Program-made: the position numbers and the translations under genes
From: Hymenobacter psychrophilus
GTDB taxonomy: Bacteria; Bacteroidota; Bacteroidia; Cytophagales; Hymenobacteraceae
Direction of reading: 5' to 3'
DNA: 64,000 nt
Assembly (NCBI RefSeq): GCF_900107135.1
Contig: NZ_FNOV01000009.1
Span: 89,140-153,139, forward strand
Shown here: piece by piece, positions 9,901 to 17,333 of the stretch
How positions within the stretch are numbered: the stretch's first letter is position 1
How the letters are laid out: each line of letters begins with the position of its first letter
Notes under the pieces: model-generated
Told to the model about the DNA's origin: nothing
Seen by the model: the letters and a program-made list of their open reading frames with translations, nothing else
Databases searched by the model: none

Positions 9901-10623
9901 GGGCCAGATGAGCCGCACGTTCTTTTCAACGGGCGTCCAATACTTGGTCAGCAGCGAGTTGGCCCCGCTACCCAGCGGGTCGAGCAAAGAGGCAAGGGTC
10001 TGGTTATCGAGGTCGGAAAGCTGGCTGGAAGCCACGAAATAGAGCACCAGAAAGATGATGCTACCCACGTAAGTGCTCAGGGCCTGGCGCGTGAGGGTGG
10101 CCAGCGCAAAGAAAATAGCGCCCGTCAGCAGCACGTTGGGCAGCACAAAGGTCAGGTAAGGAACCAGGTAATAGCTGAGGTGAAACGACCCCAGCCGGTC
10201 GGCCGGAATGCCGGGAAACAGCGCCCCGATCAGCAGTCCCAGCCCGATACCGCCCATCATAAGCACGGTAATCACGAGGGTGCCAAAAAAACGCCCGCCC
10301 AAATAGCCCCACTTGCTGATGGGCGTGGTGAAGAGCAGTGGGTGCATCTGCGAGTCGAAGTCGCGCAGCACCGCCGGCCCGAACATAGCCGACACCAGCA
10401 GAATGCCCGGTACCAGCGTCAGGGCGCTGGTTAGGGCGTTGATGGTGAAGGGCGAGTTTACGTGCACCTTCCCGTTGCCGACGACGGCCGTCAGGCTCTC
10501 GAAAAAGCCGCCCACCACCAGCGCCATCAGCAACGACAGCACCAGCAGAATACCGAAATAAATGTACGTAGCCGGCCGCCGCAGCCGGTACCAAAGCTCA
10601 AATTTGAATATCTGTAGAAACAT
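6997..10623 (-). CDS. ABC transporter permease fused to M1-family metallopeptidase
   Basis: 1208 residues. About residues 1-600 hold two sets of transmembrane segments typical of ABC-2 type permeases, joined by a Pro/Ala-rich linker near 280-300. The C-terminal half after about residue 610 is a gluzincin aminopeptidase domain with zinc motif H945-E946-V-A-H949 and a third ligand candidate Glu969 in MSETLSQY. The Glu is 20 residues after the second His, one more than in classical M1 enzymes. The ATP-binding subunit is encoded next door (10782-11678). Likely an exporter whose substrate is processed or sensed outside the membrane; the substrate is unknown. Confidence 0.9.
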   Translation of the reverse strand: MFLQIFKFELWYRLRRPATYIYFGILLVLSLLMALVVGGFFESLTAVVGNGKVHVNSPFTINALTSALTLVPGILLVSAMFGPAVLRDFDSQMHPLLFTTPISKWGYLGGRFFGTLVITVLMMGGIGLGLLIGALFPGIPADRLGSFHLSYYLVPYLTFVLPNVLLTGAIFFALATLTRQALSTYVGSIIFLVLYFVASSQLSDLDNQTLASLLDPLGSGANSLLTKYWTPVEKNVRLIWPTGLLGLNRLLWMGVGLLLLGFCYVRFRFEQGATGSAKRSRPQPAPGVVVAPAAPVLLPPVDQHFGFAQYFRQYLRLTWLGLRDVLRSPYFIAIVAAGLAFLLAAALQIGKIYDTTTFPITAQVIEILSGSFSLFVLAIVTFYAGELVWKERDARLHQMHDALPIPNWVPFASKLTALLLVPVVLLLIVMVFGIGTQLVSGYTHLEIGLYLRWLFGLKLVDYWLIVVLAIVVHVVVNHKYLGHFVMVLYYVFTIFAGQLGLEHNLLLFGADSGIRYSDMNGFGHFVGPYLWFKLYWALLAVALAVVANLLWVRGSETDWSTRRELAGRRFTGPARAALLVALLGFAAVGSWIFYNTNVLNTYRGSKARQQLTVDYEQKYGRFRHTLQPRIVAVDVQVDLFPEQQEAHVRGQYWLRNKTGQPIDTVILNLPSNEDVRIRKMQLGAGGTTAVLADSALGFYVQHLPQSLAPGDSLPLTFDLYYDAPGFEQQTRRTGIVANGTFVNNGTLPHLGYNTDAEIGEESARKKFGLKPKLRMARLEDTTARANTYIASDADWVRFAATVSTVPDQLALAPGYLQKEWTENGRRYFRYAMDAPILDFYSFQSARYAERHAKWQGVDITIYYQPGHEYNLGRMVRGVQDALTYYTKNFGLYQHRQVRIVEFPGYSAFAQSFPNTIPFSENIGFIAKVDTANPKDVDYPYYVTAHEVAHQWWAHQVIGAAAQGGTLMSETLSQYSALMVMKQKYGPERMRKFLKYELDTYLRGRSTERVAEQPLYRVENQQYIHYRKGSVVMYALADYLGEAKVNQALSAYLNKVKFQQPPYTTSLDLLREFRQVTPDSLQYLLTDMFERIALYENKADSVTARKLPDGRYRVDMVLSAKKVYADSLGNETPAKQMNYLIDVGVLTRRKINGQWQDVSLYRQKRRFRPGITRLSVIVPEKPEKAGIDPYNLLIDRTPDDNLKTVTVEK

Positions 10624-10678
10624 GGAGGAAGAAGCTAGGAGTTAGGAGCTGAGGAAGTTAGGAGGGGGAGAGAACCAT

Positions 10679-10767
10679 CTGTCATCCTGAGCGGAGCGAA
10701 GGGCTTTATCACGTAAGCACGACTCGTTTTAGCGTGATAAGGTCCTTCGCTCCGCTCAGGATGACAG
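10679..10767. repeat. Long intergenic palindrome, GTCATCCTGAGC type
   Basis: Arms 10679-10713 and 10733-10767 (35 bases, two mismatches), beginning CTGTCATCCTGAGCGGAGCG. Almost identical arms occur at 22897-22996. It separates the ABC ATPase gene from its permease-peptidase partner. A GGAGTTAGGAG-type word repeat lies beside it (10635-10670). Confidence 0.88.
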
Positions 10768-10781
10768 CTGATTAAGTCAAC

Positions 10782-11678
10782 TCATTCACCAACTCCCGCA
10801 GTCACCATCTCCGCCTGTTTGATGCGGGCGAAGTACACGTCCTCCAGGGTGGGTTCTACGCCGTCATACTCCGGGCCGGGTTGGCTGCCACTGACCACGT
10901 GAACGATGGTGCGGCCGGCAAACAGCCGGGTAGAAATCACCTGCTGCTCCTGCTGAAGCGCGGGCAGCTGCTCCTTATCAATCTCGCGCCGCCACACCTG
11001 GCCGCGCAGCTCCTGCATCACCACCAGCGGGTCGCCGGTGAGTAGCACTTGGCCCTTGTTGATGATGGCCATGTTGCGGCACAAATCACTCACGTCGCCC
11101 ACGATGTGGGTGCTCAGAATCACGATGATGTTCTCCCCGATTTCGGCCAGCAGGTTGTGGAAGCGGTTGCGCTCGGCCGGGTCGAGGCCGGCGGTGGGCT
11201 CATCCACGATAATCAGACGGGGGTTGCCCAGGAGGGCCTGGGCAATGCCGAAACGCTGCTTCATGCCGCCCGAGTAGCCGCCCAGGTTCTTCTTGCGCAC
11301 CTCGTAGAGGTTGGTGCGGTGCAGCAGCCCCGACACAATTTCGCGGCGCTGCTTACTATCCGAGATGCCCTTGAGCACGGCGAAATGGTCGAGCAGCTCT
11401 TCGGCCGAAATCTTGGGGTACACCCCGAACTCCTGGGGCAGGTAGCCCAGCACCCGGCGCACGGCGTCCTTGTCGTGCAGCACGTCGAGCTCGCCCAGCG
11501 TGATGCTGCCGCTGTCGGCCTCCTGCAAGGTGGCAATGGTGCGCATCAAGCTCGATTTTCCCGCCCCGTTGGGGCCCAGCAGGCCGAACATGCCGGTCGG
11601 GATGGTGAGCGTGACGTCGCGCAGGGCCTGGGTGCCGTTGGCGTAGGTTTTGGAGAGGTGCTCGATGCGGAGTTCCAT
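10782..11678 (-). CDS. ABC transporter ATP-binding protein
   Basis: 298-residue nucleotide-binding subunit. Walker A GPNGAGKSS (about 35-43), Q-loop LPQEFGVYPK, signature YSGGMKQR (135-142), Walker B LIIVDEP (155-161) and switch His in STHIV are all intact. The C-terminal 90 residues resemble the extension of ABC-2 drug/antibiotic-type exporters. It precedes the permease-peptidase gene (6997-10623) on the same strand with only a palindrome between, so the two probably form one complex. A TATGTTTG promoter element lies 60 bases upstream. Confidence 0.93.
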   Translation of the reverse strand: MELRIEHLSKTYANGTQALRDVTLTIPTGMFGLLGPNGAGKSSLMRTIATLQEADSGSITLGELDVLHDKDAVRRVLGYLPQEFGVYPKISAEELLDHFAVLKGISDSKQRREIVSGLLHRTNLYEVRKKNLGGYSGGMKQRFGIAQALLGNPRLIIVDEPTAGLDPAERNRFHNLLAEIGENIIVILSTHIVGDVSDLCRNMAIINKGQVLLTGDPLVVMQELRGQVWRREIDKEQLPALQQEQQVISTRLFAGRTIVHVVSGSQPGPEYDGVEPTLEDVYFARIKQAEMVTAGVGE

Positions 11679-11738
11679 AGAAGAAGGATGAGAGGCAGCG
11701 GATTAGTGTAGGTAGATGGGTGCCGGAAGGGGCGCTAA

Positions 11739-11746
11739 CAAACATA
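11739..11746 (-). promoter_or_regulatory. -7 promoter element of the ABC exporter operon
   Basis: Reads TATGTTTG on the minus strand, an exact TAnnTTTG match 60 bases before the ATG at 11678. No -33 TTG at the right distance. Confidence 0.45.
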
Positions 11747-11818
11747 GGAAAACCTGCATAGGCACCCGGCCCTTTTCAACGAACCGGCCCTCCCAGCGGG
11801 GCAACGGGTCTGTAGTTG

Positions 11819-11904
11819 TTGTTTCCCGCAGAGGGTTTCGCAGAGGTTCGCAGAGAACGACCTCCGCGGACCTCTGCGAAACCCTCCGCGCTCCTCTGCG
11901 GGAA
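11819..11904. repeat. Intergenic palindrome with internal CGCAGAGG repeats
   Basis: Left arm GTTTCCCGCAGAG plus GGTTTCGCAGAGG, right arm CCTCTGCGAAACC plus CTCTGCGGGAAC. Each arm itself contains direct repeats of CGCAGAGG. Sits between the divergent ABC and aspS promoters. Confidence 0.75.
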
Positions 11905-11923
11905 CTGACATCTACCAATCCAG

Positions 11924-11931
11924 TATCTTCG
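11924..11931 (+). promoter_or_regulatory. Probable -7 element of aspS
   Basis: TATCTTCG, 7 of 8 positions of TAnnTTTG, 16 bases before the aspS ATG. The same octamer precedes the MaoC gene at 23578. Confidence 0.35.
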
Positions 11932-11947
11932 CCCAAAATATAGACGT

Positions 11948-13714
11948 ATGCTCCGAACCCACACCTGTGGCGAACTTCGCCCCGAACATATTGGCCAAAC
12001 CGTTACGCTCTGCGGCTGGGTGCAGCGCACCCGCGACAAGGGCGGCATTCTGTGGGTGGACCTGCGCGACCGGTACGGCCTCACCCAGCTGGCCCTCGAA
12101 GAAGGCGTGGAAACGGCCGAGGTGCGCGAGCAAGCCCGCCAACTGGGCCGCGAGTTCGTGCTATCGGTAACCGGCACGGTGGCCGAGCGCCACTCCAAAA
12201 ACGACAAAATGCCCACCGGCGGCATCGAAATCCGGGTGGAGCAACTCGACGTGCTCAACCCCGCCAAGCTGCCGCCCTTCCTGATTGAGGACGACACCGA
12301 CGGCGGCGACGACCTGCGCATGAAGTACCGCTACCTCGATTTGCGCCGCAACCCCGTCCGCCAGAACCTGATGCTGCGCCACCGCGTGGCCCAGGCCACC
12401 CGCCGCTACTTGGATGGCCAGGAGTTCATCGAAGTGGAAACCCCAGTGCTCATCAAGAGCACGCCCGAAGGCGCCCGCGACTTCGTGGTGCCCTCCCGCA
12501 TGAACCCCGGCGAGTTCTACGCCCTGCCCCAGAGCCCCCAGACGTTCAAGCAGCTGCTGATGGTGTCGGGCTTCGACCGCTACTTCCAGATTGTGAAGTG
12601 CTTCCGCGACGAAGACCTGCGCGCCGACCGCCAGCCCGAGTTCACCCAGATCGACTGCGAAATGTCGTTCGTGGAGCAGGAGGACATCCTCAATACCTTC
12701 GAGGGGCTGGTGCAGTACCTGTTCCGGGAGGTGAAGAACCTGGAAATCGGGACCCTGCCCCGCATGACCTACCAGGACGCCATGCGCTTCTACGGCAACG
12801 ACAAGCCCGATACGCGCTTCGACATGAAGTTCTTGGAGCTCAACGACGTCGCCAAGGGCCACAACTTTCCGGTTTTCGAGGCCGCCGAGCTGGTAGTGGG
12901 CATCTGCGCCACGGGCGCCGCCAGCTACACCCGCAAGCAGCTCGACGAGCTGACCGACTACGTAAAACGGCCCCAGATTGGCGCCACCGGCCTGGTGTAC
13001 GCCCGGGTGGAGGCCGACGGCAACGTGAAGTCGTCAGTCGATAAGTTCTACGGCCAGGAGCAGCTCCAGCAGTGGAAAGCTGCTTTCAACGCCCAGCCCG
13101 GCGACCTGCTGCTGGTGCTGGCCGGTCCGGCCGATAAAACCCGCAAGGCCCTCTCGGAGCTGCGCCTCGAAATGGGCCAGCGCCTCGGTCTGCGCGACAA
13201 GGACACGTTCTCGGCCCTGTGGGTGGTCGATTTTCCCCTGCTCGAATTCAACGAGGAGGAAAACCGCTACTTTGCCATGCACCATCCCTTCACCTCGCCC
13301 AAACCCGAGGATATGGCCCTGCTGGACTCGCCCGACACCATCGGCCAGGTCCGCGCCAACGCCTACGATATGGTGATTAACGGCGTGGAAGTGGGCGGCG
13401 GGTCCATCCGCATCCACGACCGCACGGTGCAGGCCCGCATGTTCAGCCTACTGGGCTTCTCGGATGAAGAAGCCAAAGCCCAGTTCGGCTTCCTGCTCGA
13501 CGCCTTCGAGTACGGCGCGCCCCCCCACGGCGGCATCGCCTTCGGTTTCGACCGCCTCTGCAGCCTCTTCGGCGGCGCCGACTCCATCCGCGACTTCATC
13601 GCCTTCCCCAAAAACAACTCCGGCCGCGACGTCATGATCGACTCGCCTTCGGAAATTTCCGGCGCGCAGCTGAAGGAGCTGAGCATCAAAACGGACGTAG
13701 CGGCGGGGAAGTAG
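11948..13714 (+). CDS. aspS: Aspartyl-tRNA synthetase, bacterial type
   Basis: Charges tRNA-Asp with aspartate. 588 residues, normal for bacterial AspS. An N-terminal OB-fold anticodon-binding domain (about 1-105) precedes the class II catalytic core. Motif 2 is [18 protein letters not shown] and motif 3 is GIAFGFDRL. The bacterial GAD insertion lies in the middle (about 290-420). No truncation or unusual residue seen. The next gene starts three bases after its stop codon and may be co-transcribed. Confidence 0.98.
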   Translation: MLRTHTCGELRPEHIGQTVTLCGWVQRTRDKGGILWVDLRDRYGLTQLALEEGVETAEVREQARQLGREFVLSVTGTVAERHSKNDKMPTGGIEIRVEQLDVLNPAKLPPFLIEDDTDGGDDLRMKYRYLDLRRNPVRQNLMLRHRVAQATRRYLDGQEFIEVETPVLIKSTPEGARDFVVPSRMNPGEFYALPQSPQTFKQLLMVSGFDRYFQIVKCFRDEDLRADRQPEFTQIDCEMSFVEQEDILNTFEGLVQYLFREVKNLEIGTLPRMTYQDAMRFYGNDKPDTRFDMKFLELNDVAKGHNFPVFEAAELVVGICATGAASYTRKQLDELTDYVKRPQIGATGLVYARVEADGNVKSSVDKFYGQEQLQQWKAAFNAQPGDLLLVLAGPADKTRKALSELRLEMGQRLGLRDKDTFSALWVVDFPLLEFNEEENRYFAMHHPFTSPKPEDMALLDSPDTIGQVRANAYDMVINGVEVGGGSIRIHDRTVQARMFSLLGFSDEEAKAQFGFLLDAFEYGAPPHGGIAFGFDRLCSLFGGADSIRDFIAFPKNNSGRDVMIDSPSEISGAQLKELSIKTDVAAGK

Positions 13715-13717
13715 AAC

Positions 13718-14149
13718 GTGGAGCCTGAGGAATACCCGCACGTCTTTTATTTCTCCTCAAAAGGTGGCTACTGTGGCATATTCGTTGGAACGTGCAGCCT
13801 TGTAGCTGCCATGTATCTGAGTCTGAAAAATCCTGGTAGGGTAATTTGGGTAGCTGGCGCTCTAATTTTTAGCCTTGTCTCTCTATGGTTTGGAATGCGA
13901 AATCTGCTAAGCCCGAAGCCCGCATTAAAACTCGGACCAACTGGCCTTTGGACTCCAAACATTGGCTTTCGTGCTTGGAAACACGTGCGAGTGAAAGTTG
14001 AATCTGTGTATGGAGGGAAAGCTGGTATGTTGGACCTGCTGACAATTAGATTACGTCAATCCGAAGAGCCCCTAGAAGTCATAGCCTTGACTGGCCTTGG
14101 TGGCCCTACTGGAAGCATAGAACACTTGATAGAACAGTATAAGCGGTAA
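13718..14149 (+). CDS. Small membrane protein of unknown function
   Basis: 143 residues with two hydrophobic segments (about 18-36 and 42-60). A soluble part follows (LGPTGLWTPNIGFRAWKHVRVKVES), whose beta-strand pattern recalls bacterial PH-like membrane proteins. The only reasonable start is GTG at 13718, three bases after the aspS stop. The next Met is inside the first hydrophobic segment. Base composition is more AT-rich than aspS. Function not recognised. Confidence 0.65.
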   Translation: MEPEEYPHVFYFSSKGGYCGIFVGTCSLVAAMYLSLKNPGRVIWVAGALIFSLVSLWFGMRNLLSPKPALKLGPTGLWTPNIGFRAWKHVRVKVESVYGGKAGMLDLLTIRLRQSEEPLEVIALTGLGGPTGSIEHLIEQYKR

Positions 14150-14154
14150 ACTAC

Positions 14155-14188
14155 AACGGCGGCCTCTGAGGAATCAGGAGCCGCCGTT
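14155..14188 (+). terminator. Hairpin after the small membrane protein gene
   Basis: AACGGCGGC/GCCGCCGTT (14155-14163 with 14180-14188) with partial inner pairing. There is no strong T run, so its role as a terminator is uncertain. Confidence 0.4.
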
Positions 14189-14222
14189 GGCGTATCATCG
14201 GTTTTAGCTCTATATTGACAGT

Positions 14223-14426
14223 ATGTCCTTTCGTCTCGATCGTACCGCTTTCCACGCGGGTACTCACGAAGAAAATGCCCGCTACCACGCCCAGCAGCAG
14301 CCATCAACCATGGAGGAGCGGCTGCGGGCTGCGGCTTACTTGAACAGCGTCGCTTATAATTATGACTTGAACAACCCGCCCCGGTTGGACCGTACGGCTT
14401 TCTCGACTCGCAAGCACTGCCACTAA
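14223..14426 (+). CDS. 67-residue protein with repeated RLDRTAF motif
   Basis: Small protein, partner of the next gene. The motif RLDRTAF occurs twice, at residues 4-10 and 54-60, framing a helical centre with TMEERLRAAAYLNSVAYNYD. It ends CH. Its TAA stop is directly followed by the ATG of the nucleotidyltransferase gene, so the two are almost certainly co-translated. I recall similar small proteins beside nucleotidyltransferases in Bacteroidota genomes, without an assigned function. By position it could be an antitoxin or a target; that is inference. Confidence 0.7.
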   Translation: MSFRLDRTAFHAGTHEENARYHAQQQPSTMEERLRAAAYLNSVAYNYDLNNPPRLDRTAFSTRKHCH

Positions 14427-14891
14427 ATGGGCAACCTGTTTAATACTGACTTTCAGGACTTTTTGCGGGCGTTGTGGTCCGCTGAAGTGAAATATGTGTT
14501 GGTGGGTGGATATTCCGTTATTTTGCACGGCTACAGCCGCACAACCGGTGATCTGGATATTTGGGTGGAAAGGTCGGCCGAAAATTATGAGCGGTTGGTA
14601 GTCGCTTTTCAGCAGTTCGGCATGCCTACTTTCGACATGACCAGCCGGAATTTCTTGGATAATCCGGTCATGGATGTTTTCACGTTTGGCCGGCCGCCAG
14701 TTGCTATCGATATCATTACAGAGTTAAAAGGATTGGCCTTCGACAATGCTTATGCTGCTGCGGAGGTCAGGCAGATCGAAGAAGTTGCCGTGCGCCTGAT
14801 CCAGTATCAGCAGTTGCTTAAAGCGAAAGAAGCAGCCGGACGTCCGCGTGACCAAAACGATATTGAGAACCTGAAGCGGCGTAACGGATAG
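14427..14891 (+). CDS. Nucleotidyltransferase, DUF6036/MNT-like
   Basis: 154 residues. The Pol-beta-type motif is VLVGGYSVILHGYSRTTGDLDIWV, with Asp42 and Asp44 as metal ligands and Asp94 (VAIDIITEL) as a likely third. This layout fits the minimal nucleotidyltransferases that act in AbiE- or MNT-type toxin-antitoxin modules. The C-terminal part is helical and ends RPRDQNDIENLKRRNG, a typical closing segment of the family. It abuts the 67-residue gene with no intervening base. Toxin or antitoxin role not proven. Confidence 0.82.
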   Translation: MGNLFNTDFQDFLRALWSAEVKYVLVGGYSVILHGYSRTTGDLDIWVERSAENYERLVVAFQQFGMPTFDMTSRNFLDNPVMDVFTFGRPPVAIDIITELKGLAFDNAYAAAEVRQIEEVAVRLIQYQQLLKAKEAAGRPRDQNDIENLKRRNG

Positions 14892-14960
14892 CTGCATAGC
14901 GGAGCAATAGGGCCAAAACCCCTATATTCCCTTATTCGCCCCGTTTTACCGCTGCCCGCC

Positions 14961-15752
14961 ATGCGTCTGCTCCGTGATCTGAAGCTTGAGGAAGTCTTCG
15001 TGCTCGACATCGAAACAGTCCCCTGCGTGGGCTGTCACGACGACCTGCACGAGATGCTCAAGGAGCTCTGGGAGCACAAGTGCCACGCCCTGCGCCGCGA
15101 GAAAGGATGGATTTCCCACCACGACCACATTGCGCCCCTGCCCGATACCCTGCACGCCTCGGCCCTGTTCGAGCAGGCCGGCATCTACGCCGAGTTCGGG
15201 CGGGTGGTGTGCATTTCGGTGGGGCGGTTCCGGTACGCTGCCGACGGGGCGCTTCGCTTCAGCGTGAAGTCGTTTTACGGGCACGACGAGCGGGAACTGC
15301 TGCGCGAGTTCAGCGCCGTTATCAGCCACCGGCCGCAGTTCCGGCTTTGCGGGCACAACGGCAAAGAGTTCGACTTTCCCTACCTCTCGCGCCGCCTGCT
15401 CATCAACGGCCTGCCGCTGCCGCCCCACCTCGATACGGCCGGCAAAAAGCCCTGGGAAGTGCCCCACCTCGACACGATGGAACTCTGGAAATTCGGCGAC
15501 CGGAAGTCGTTCACATCCCTGAGTCTGCTGGCGGCCATGTTCGGCATCCCCACGCCCAAAGACGATATCCAGGGCAAGGACGTGGCCCGGGTGTACTACG
15601 AGGAAAACGACCTGCCCCGCATTGCCCGCTACTGCCAGAAGGACATCATCACCACCGCCCGCCTGCTCCAGAAATTCCGCGGCGACGAGCCCTTCCCCGA
15701 CGAAGCCGTGGTGTACGCCGACGGCGAAACCGTCACGCTCCGCCGCGTCTGA
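14961..15752 (+). CDS. DEDD-type 3'-5' exonuclease, PolB-like
   Basis: 263 residues of an RNase H-like exonuclease. The first acidic pair is VFVLDIETV (Asp16, Glu18), the second site is CGHNGKEFDFPYL, and the last is YCQKDIITT, where Tyr and Asp follow the DEDDy pattern. The sequence matches the predicted PolB-like 3'-5' exonucleases found as stand-alone genes in Bacteroidota. It probably removes nucleotides from DNA or RNA 3' ends during repair. Monocistronic. Confidence 0.88.
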   Translation: MRLLRDLKLEEVFVLDIETVPCVGCHDDLHEMLKELWEHKCHALRREKGWISHHDHIAPLPDTLHASALFEQAGIYAEFGRVVCISVGRFRYAADGALRFSVKSFYGHDERELLREFSAVISHRPQFRLCGHNGKEFDFPYLSRRLLINGLPLPPHLDTAGKKPWEVPHLDTMELWKFGDRKSFTSLSLLAAMFGIPTPKDDIQGKDVARVYYEENDLPRIARYCQKDIITTARLLQKFRGDEPFPDEAVVYADGETVTLRRV

Positions 15753-15817
15753 ACCGCTCCGTCGGATGAGGGTGTTCGATAGGTTGCGCGCAGTGGCGGA
15801 TTGAGTAAAAAAGAACT

Positions 15818-15959
15818 TCATTCCGAGCATGTGGCGCATCAAGCCAGTGTGCGGAGCCGGAGCCGGGGAATCTCGCGTGCTGACATTGTGATGGTAATCT
15901 GAGAGCGGGATTATCCGGGCAACTTCAGCACGCGAGATTCCTCGGCAAGCTCGGAATGA
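15818..15959. repeat. Long intergenic palindrome, degenerate copy
   Basis: The outer arm TCATTCCGAGC (from 15818) pairs with GCTCGGAATGA (to 15959), and the inner arm GGAATCTCGCGTGCTGA pairs with TCAGCACGCGAGATTCC. The spacer contains ATGGTAATC. Extra sequence interrupts the left arm. Confidence 0.75.
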
Positions 15960-15988
15960 CGGGCTGTGTATAAGATAATCCACTTAAT

Positions 15989-16020
15989 AGCCCAGGGCTT
16001 CAGCCCTGGGACTCCAAGCG
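15989..16020. repeat. REP-like CCCAGGGCTTCAGCCCTGGG element
   Basis: CCCAGGGCT-TC-AGCCCTGGG followed by ACTCCAAGCGG. A near-identical copy with the same ACTCCAA tail is at 39244-39276. Immediately precedes the S41 peptidase stop codon. Confidence 0.75.
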
Positions 16021-16021
16021 G

Positions 16022-17128
16022 TCATGGCAGCAGTTTCTGCCGGGCTACCTCCAGCGCCTTTTGCAGCACCGGGTCCTGGCCTTGTTGGAGGGCGGCAGGC
16101 GTGTTTTCGACGATTATATCTGGCGCTACGCCCACGTCTTCCAGCAGCTGGCCGGCGGGAGTGGTGTAGCGTTGGTTGGAGAGCGTCACGTCGAGGCCGT
16201 TGATCAGGTGCACGCTGTACATATCAGAGAGCATGCCTTTGGTGGCGGTGCCCACGCGGGTTACCTGCGGGAGCTGGGCGAGGGCAATGGTCAGGTCCTC
16301 GGCGGCGCTGGCGGTTTGGTCGGAGGTGAGCAGTACGACGGGGCCGAGGAAGCGCGGGCTGGCGGCGGGCGTTACGTAGGAGGGCTGGGGCTCCGTGAAG
16401 TGGTCGTAGCCGCCGGGCTGGCGCAGGGCTTTGTAGTTGGCCAGGTAACGCTTGGCCGTGAAATGACCAGCCAGCTCGTTGCCGCTGTGCCCGCCGCCAT
16501 CGTCACGGATATCCAGCAGCAAAACCTGGCAGCCATCCAGTTTGCGTAGTGCTTTCGAAAAGAGCCGCTCCAGTTTCAGGTGGTCCTGCTGCTCCTGAGC
16601 TTCGGTGCCGATGGCGCCGGTGAGGTCGGCGAAGTTGCGGGTGAGGTGGAGGTAGCCAATGGGGCCGGAGCGGCTCACGTAGAGCACCCGCTTATCCTTG
16701 AACTTAGGGCCCAAGCCCTTCACCGCCGAGAAGCCCGCCGCCCGCAGCTGTCGGTAGGCCACCTGCCAGAAGGCCGGCTGCACTGTCCGGAAGTTTTGTT
16801 TAAACGAATTACGGGCGCTTTCACCTTTGAACAATATCTCGTCGCCCCGCGAAATGGTCACGTGCCCGTCGTGCAGCGGTTCTACCATCCGGCCCAACAG
16901 GGCCACCAGCGAATCGGGTGGCGTCTGGGCCGTGACTTGGGGGCGGAAGTCACGGTAGGTGGAATCCCAGTCCACTTTTTTCAGCTGGAAGAAGGCATAG
17001 TTATCCCGGAACGCCTGCCAGAACTGCTCGAAGCTTTGCTCGGGCGGGCTCAACTCCGGGGTTTGGGCGCGGGCCAATAAAGAGGTAGTCAGCAGGACGG
17101 CCGTCGTCAGGATAGCGGATAGCTTCAT
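16022..17128 (-). CDS. S41-family (C-terminal processing) peptidase
   Basis: 368 residues from the ATG at 17128, which gives a good signal peptide (MKLSAILTTAVLLTTSLLARAQ). An in-frame TTG further upstream is rejected. The catalytic core shows LLLDIRDDGGGHSGNELA, the nucleophile Ser274 in TSDQTASAAED and Lys297 in GTATKG. A PDZ domain is short or missing between 85 and 150. Probably a periplasmic or outer-membrane peptidase of unknown target. Separated from nuoN by a terminator. Confidence 0.87.
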   Translation of the reverse strand: MKLSAILTTAVLLTTSLLARAQTPELSPPEQSFEQFWQAFRDNYAFFQLKKVDWDSTYRDFRPQVTAQTPPDSLVALLGRMVEPLHDGHVTISRGDEILFKGESARNSFKQNFRTVQPAFWQVAYRQLRAAGFSAVKGLGPKFKDKRVLYVSRSGPIGYLHLTRNFADLTGAIGTEAQEQQDHLKLERLFSKALRKLDGCQVLLLDIRDDGGGHSGNELAGHFTAKRYLANYKALRQPGGYDHFTEPQPSYVTPAASPRFLGPVVLLTSDQTASAAEDLTIALAQLPQVTRVGTATKGMLSDMYSVHLINGLDVTLSNQRYTTPAGQLLEDVGVAPDIIVENTPAALQQGQDPVLQKALEVARQKLLP

Positions 17129-17263
17129 CAGCAATGGGTAGGGTAAGTAGAAGCGAGAGAGGATAGCGTGGGTCAATGGTACCTTATTTTTTGCTTTTCG
17201 CTTGATAGGGTACAGAACTGTACCTCATCCACAATTTTTCTGCGCGTAGGGTACAGCAGAGGG

Positions 17264-17302
17264 CAAAATGCAAAACGCCCCTGCCGGTGGGGCAGGGGCG
17301 TT
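17264..17302 (-). terminator. Terminator of the nuoKLMN unit
   Basis: A 12-bp perfect stem AACGCCCCTGCC/GGCAGGGGCGTT (17274-17285 with 17291-17302, loop GGTGG), followed on the minus strand by TTTTGCATTTTG. Placed 32 bases beyond the nuoN stop. Confidence 0.8.
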
Positions 17303-17333
17303 ATCTTAAGCGAAACCGAAACAGCGCGGCGCC

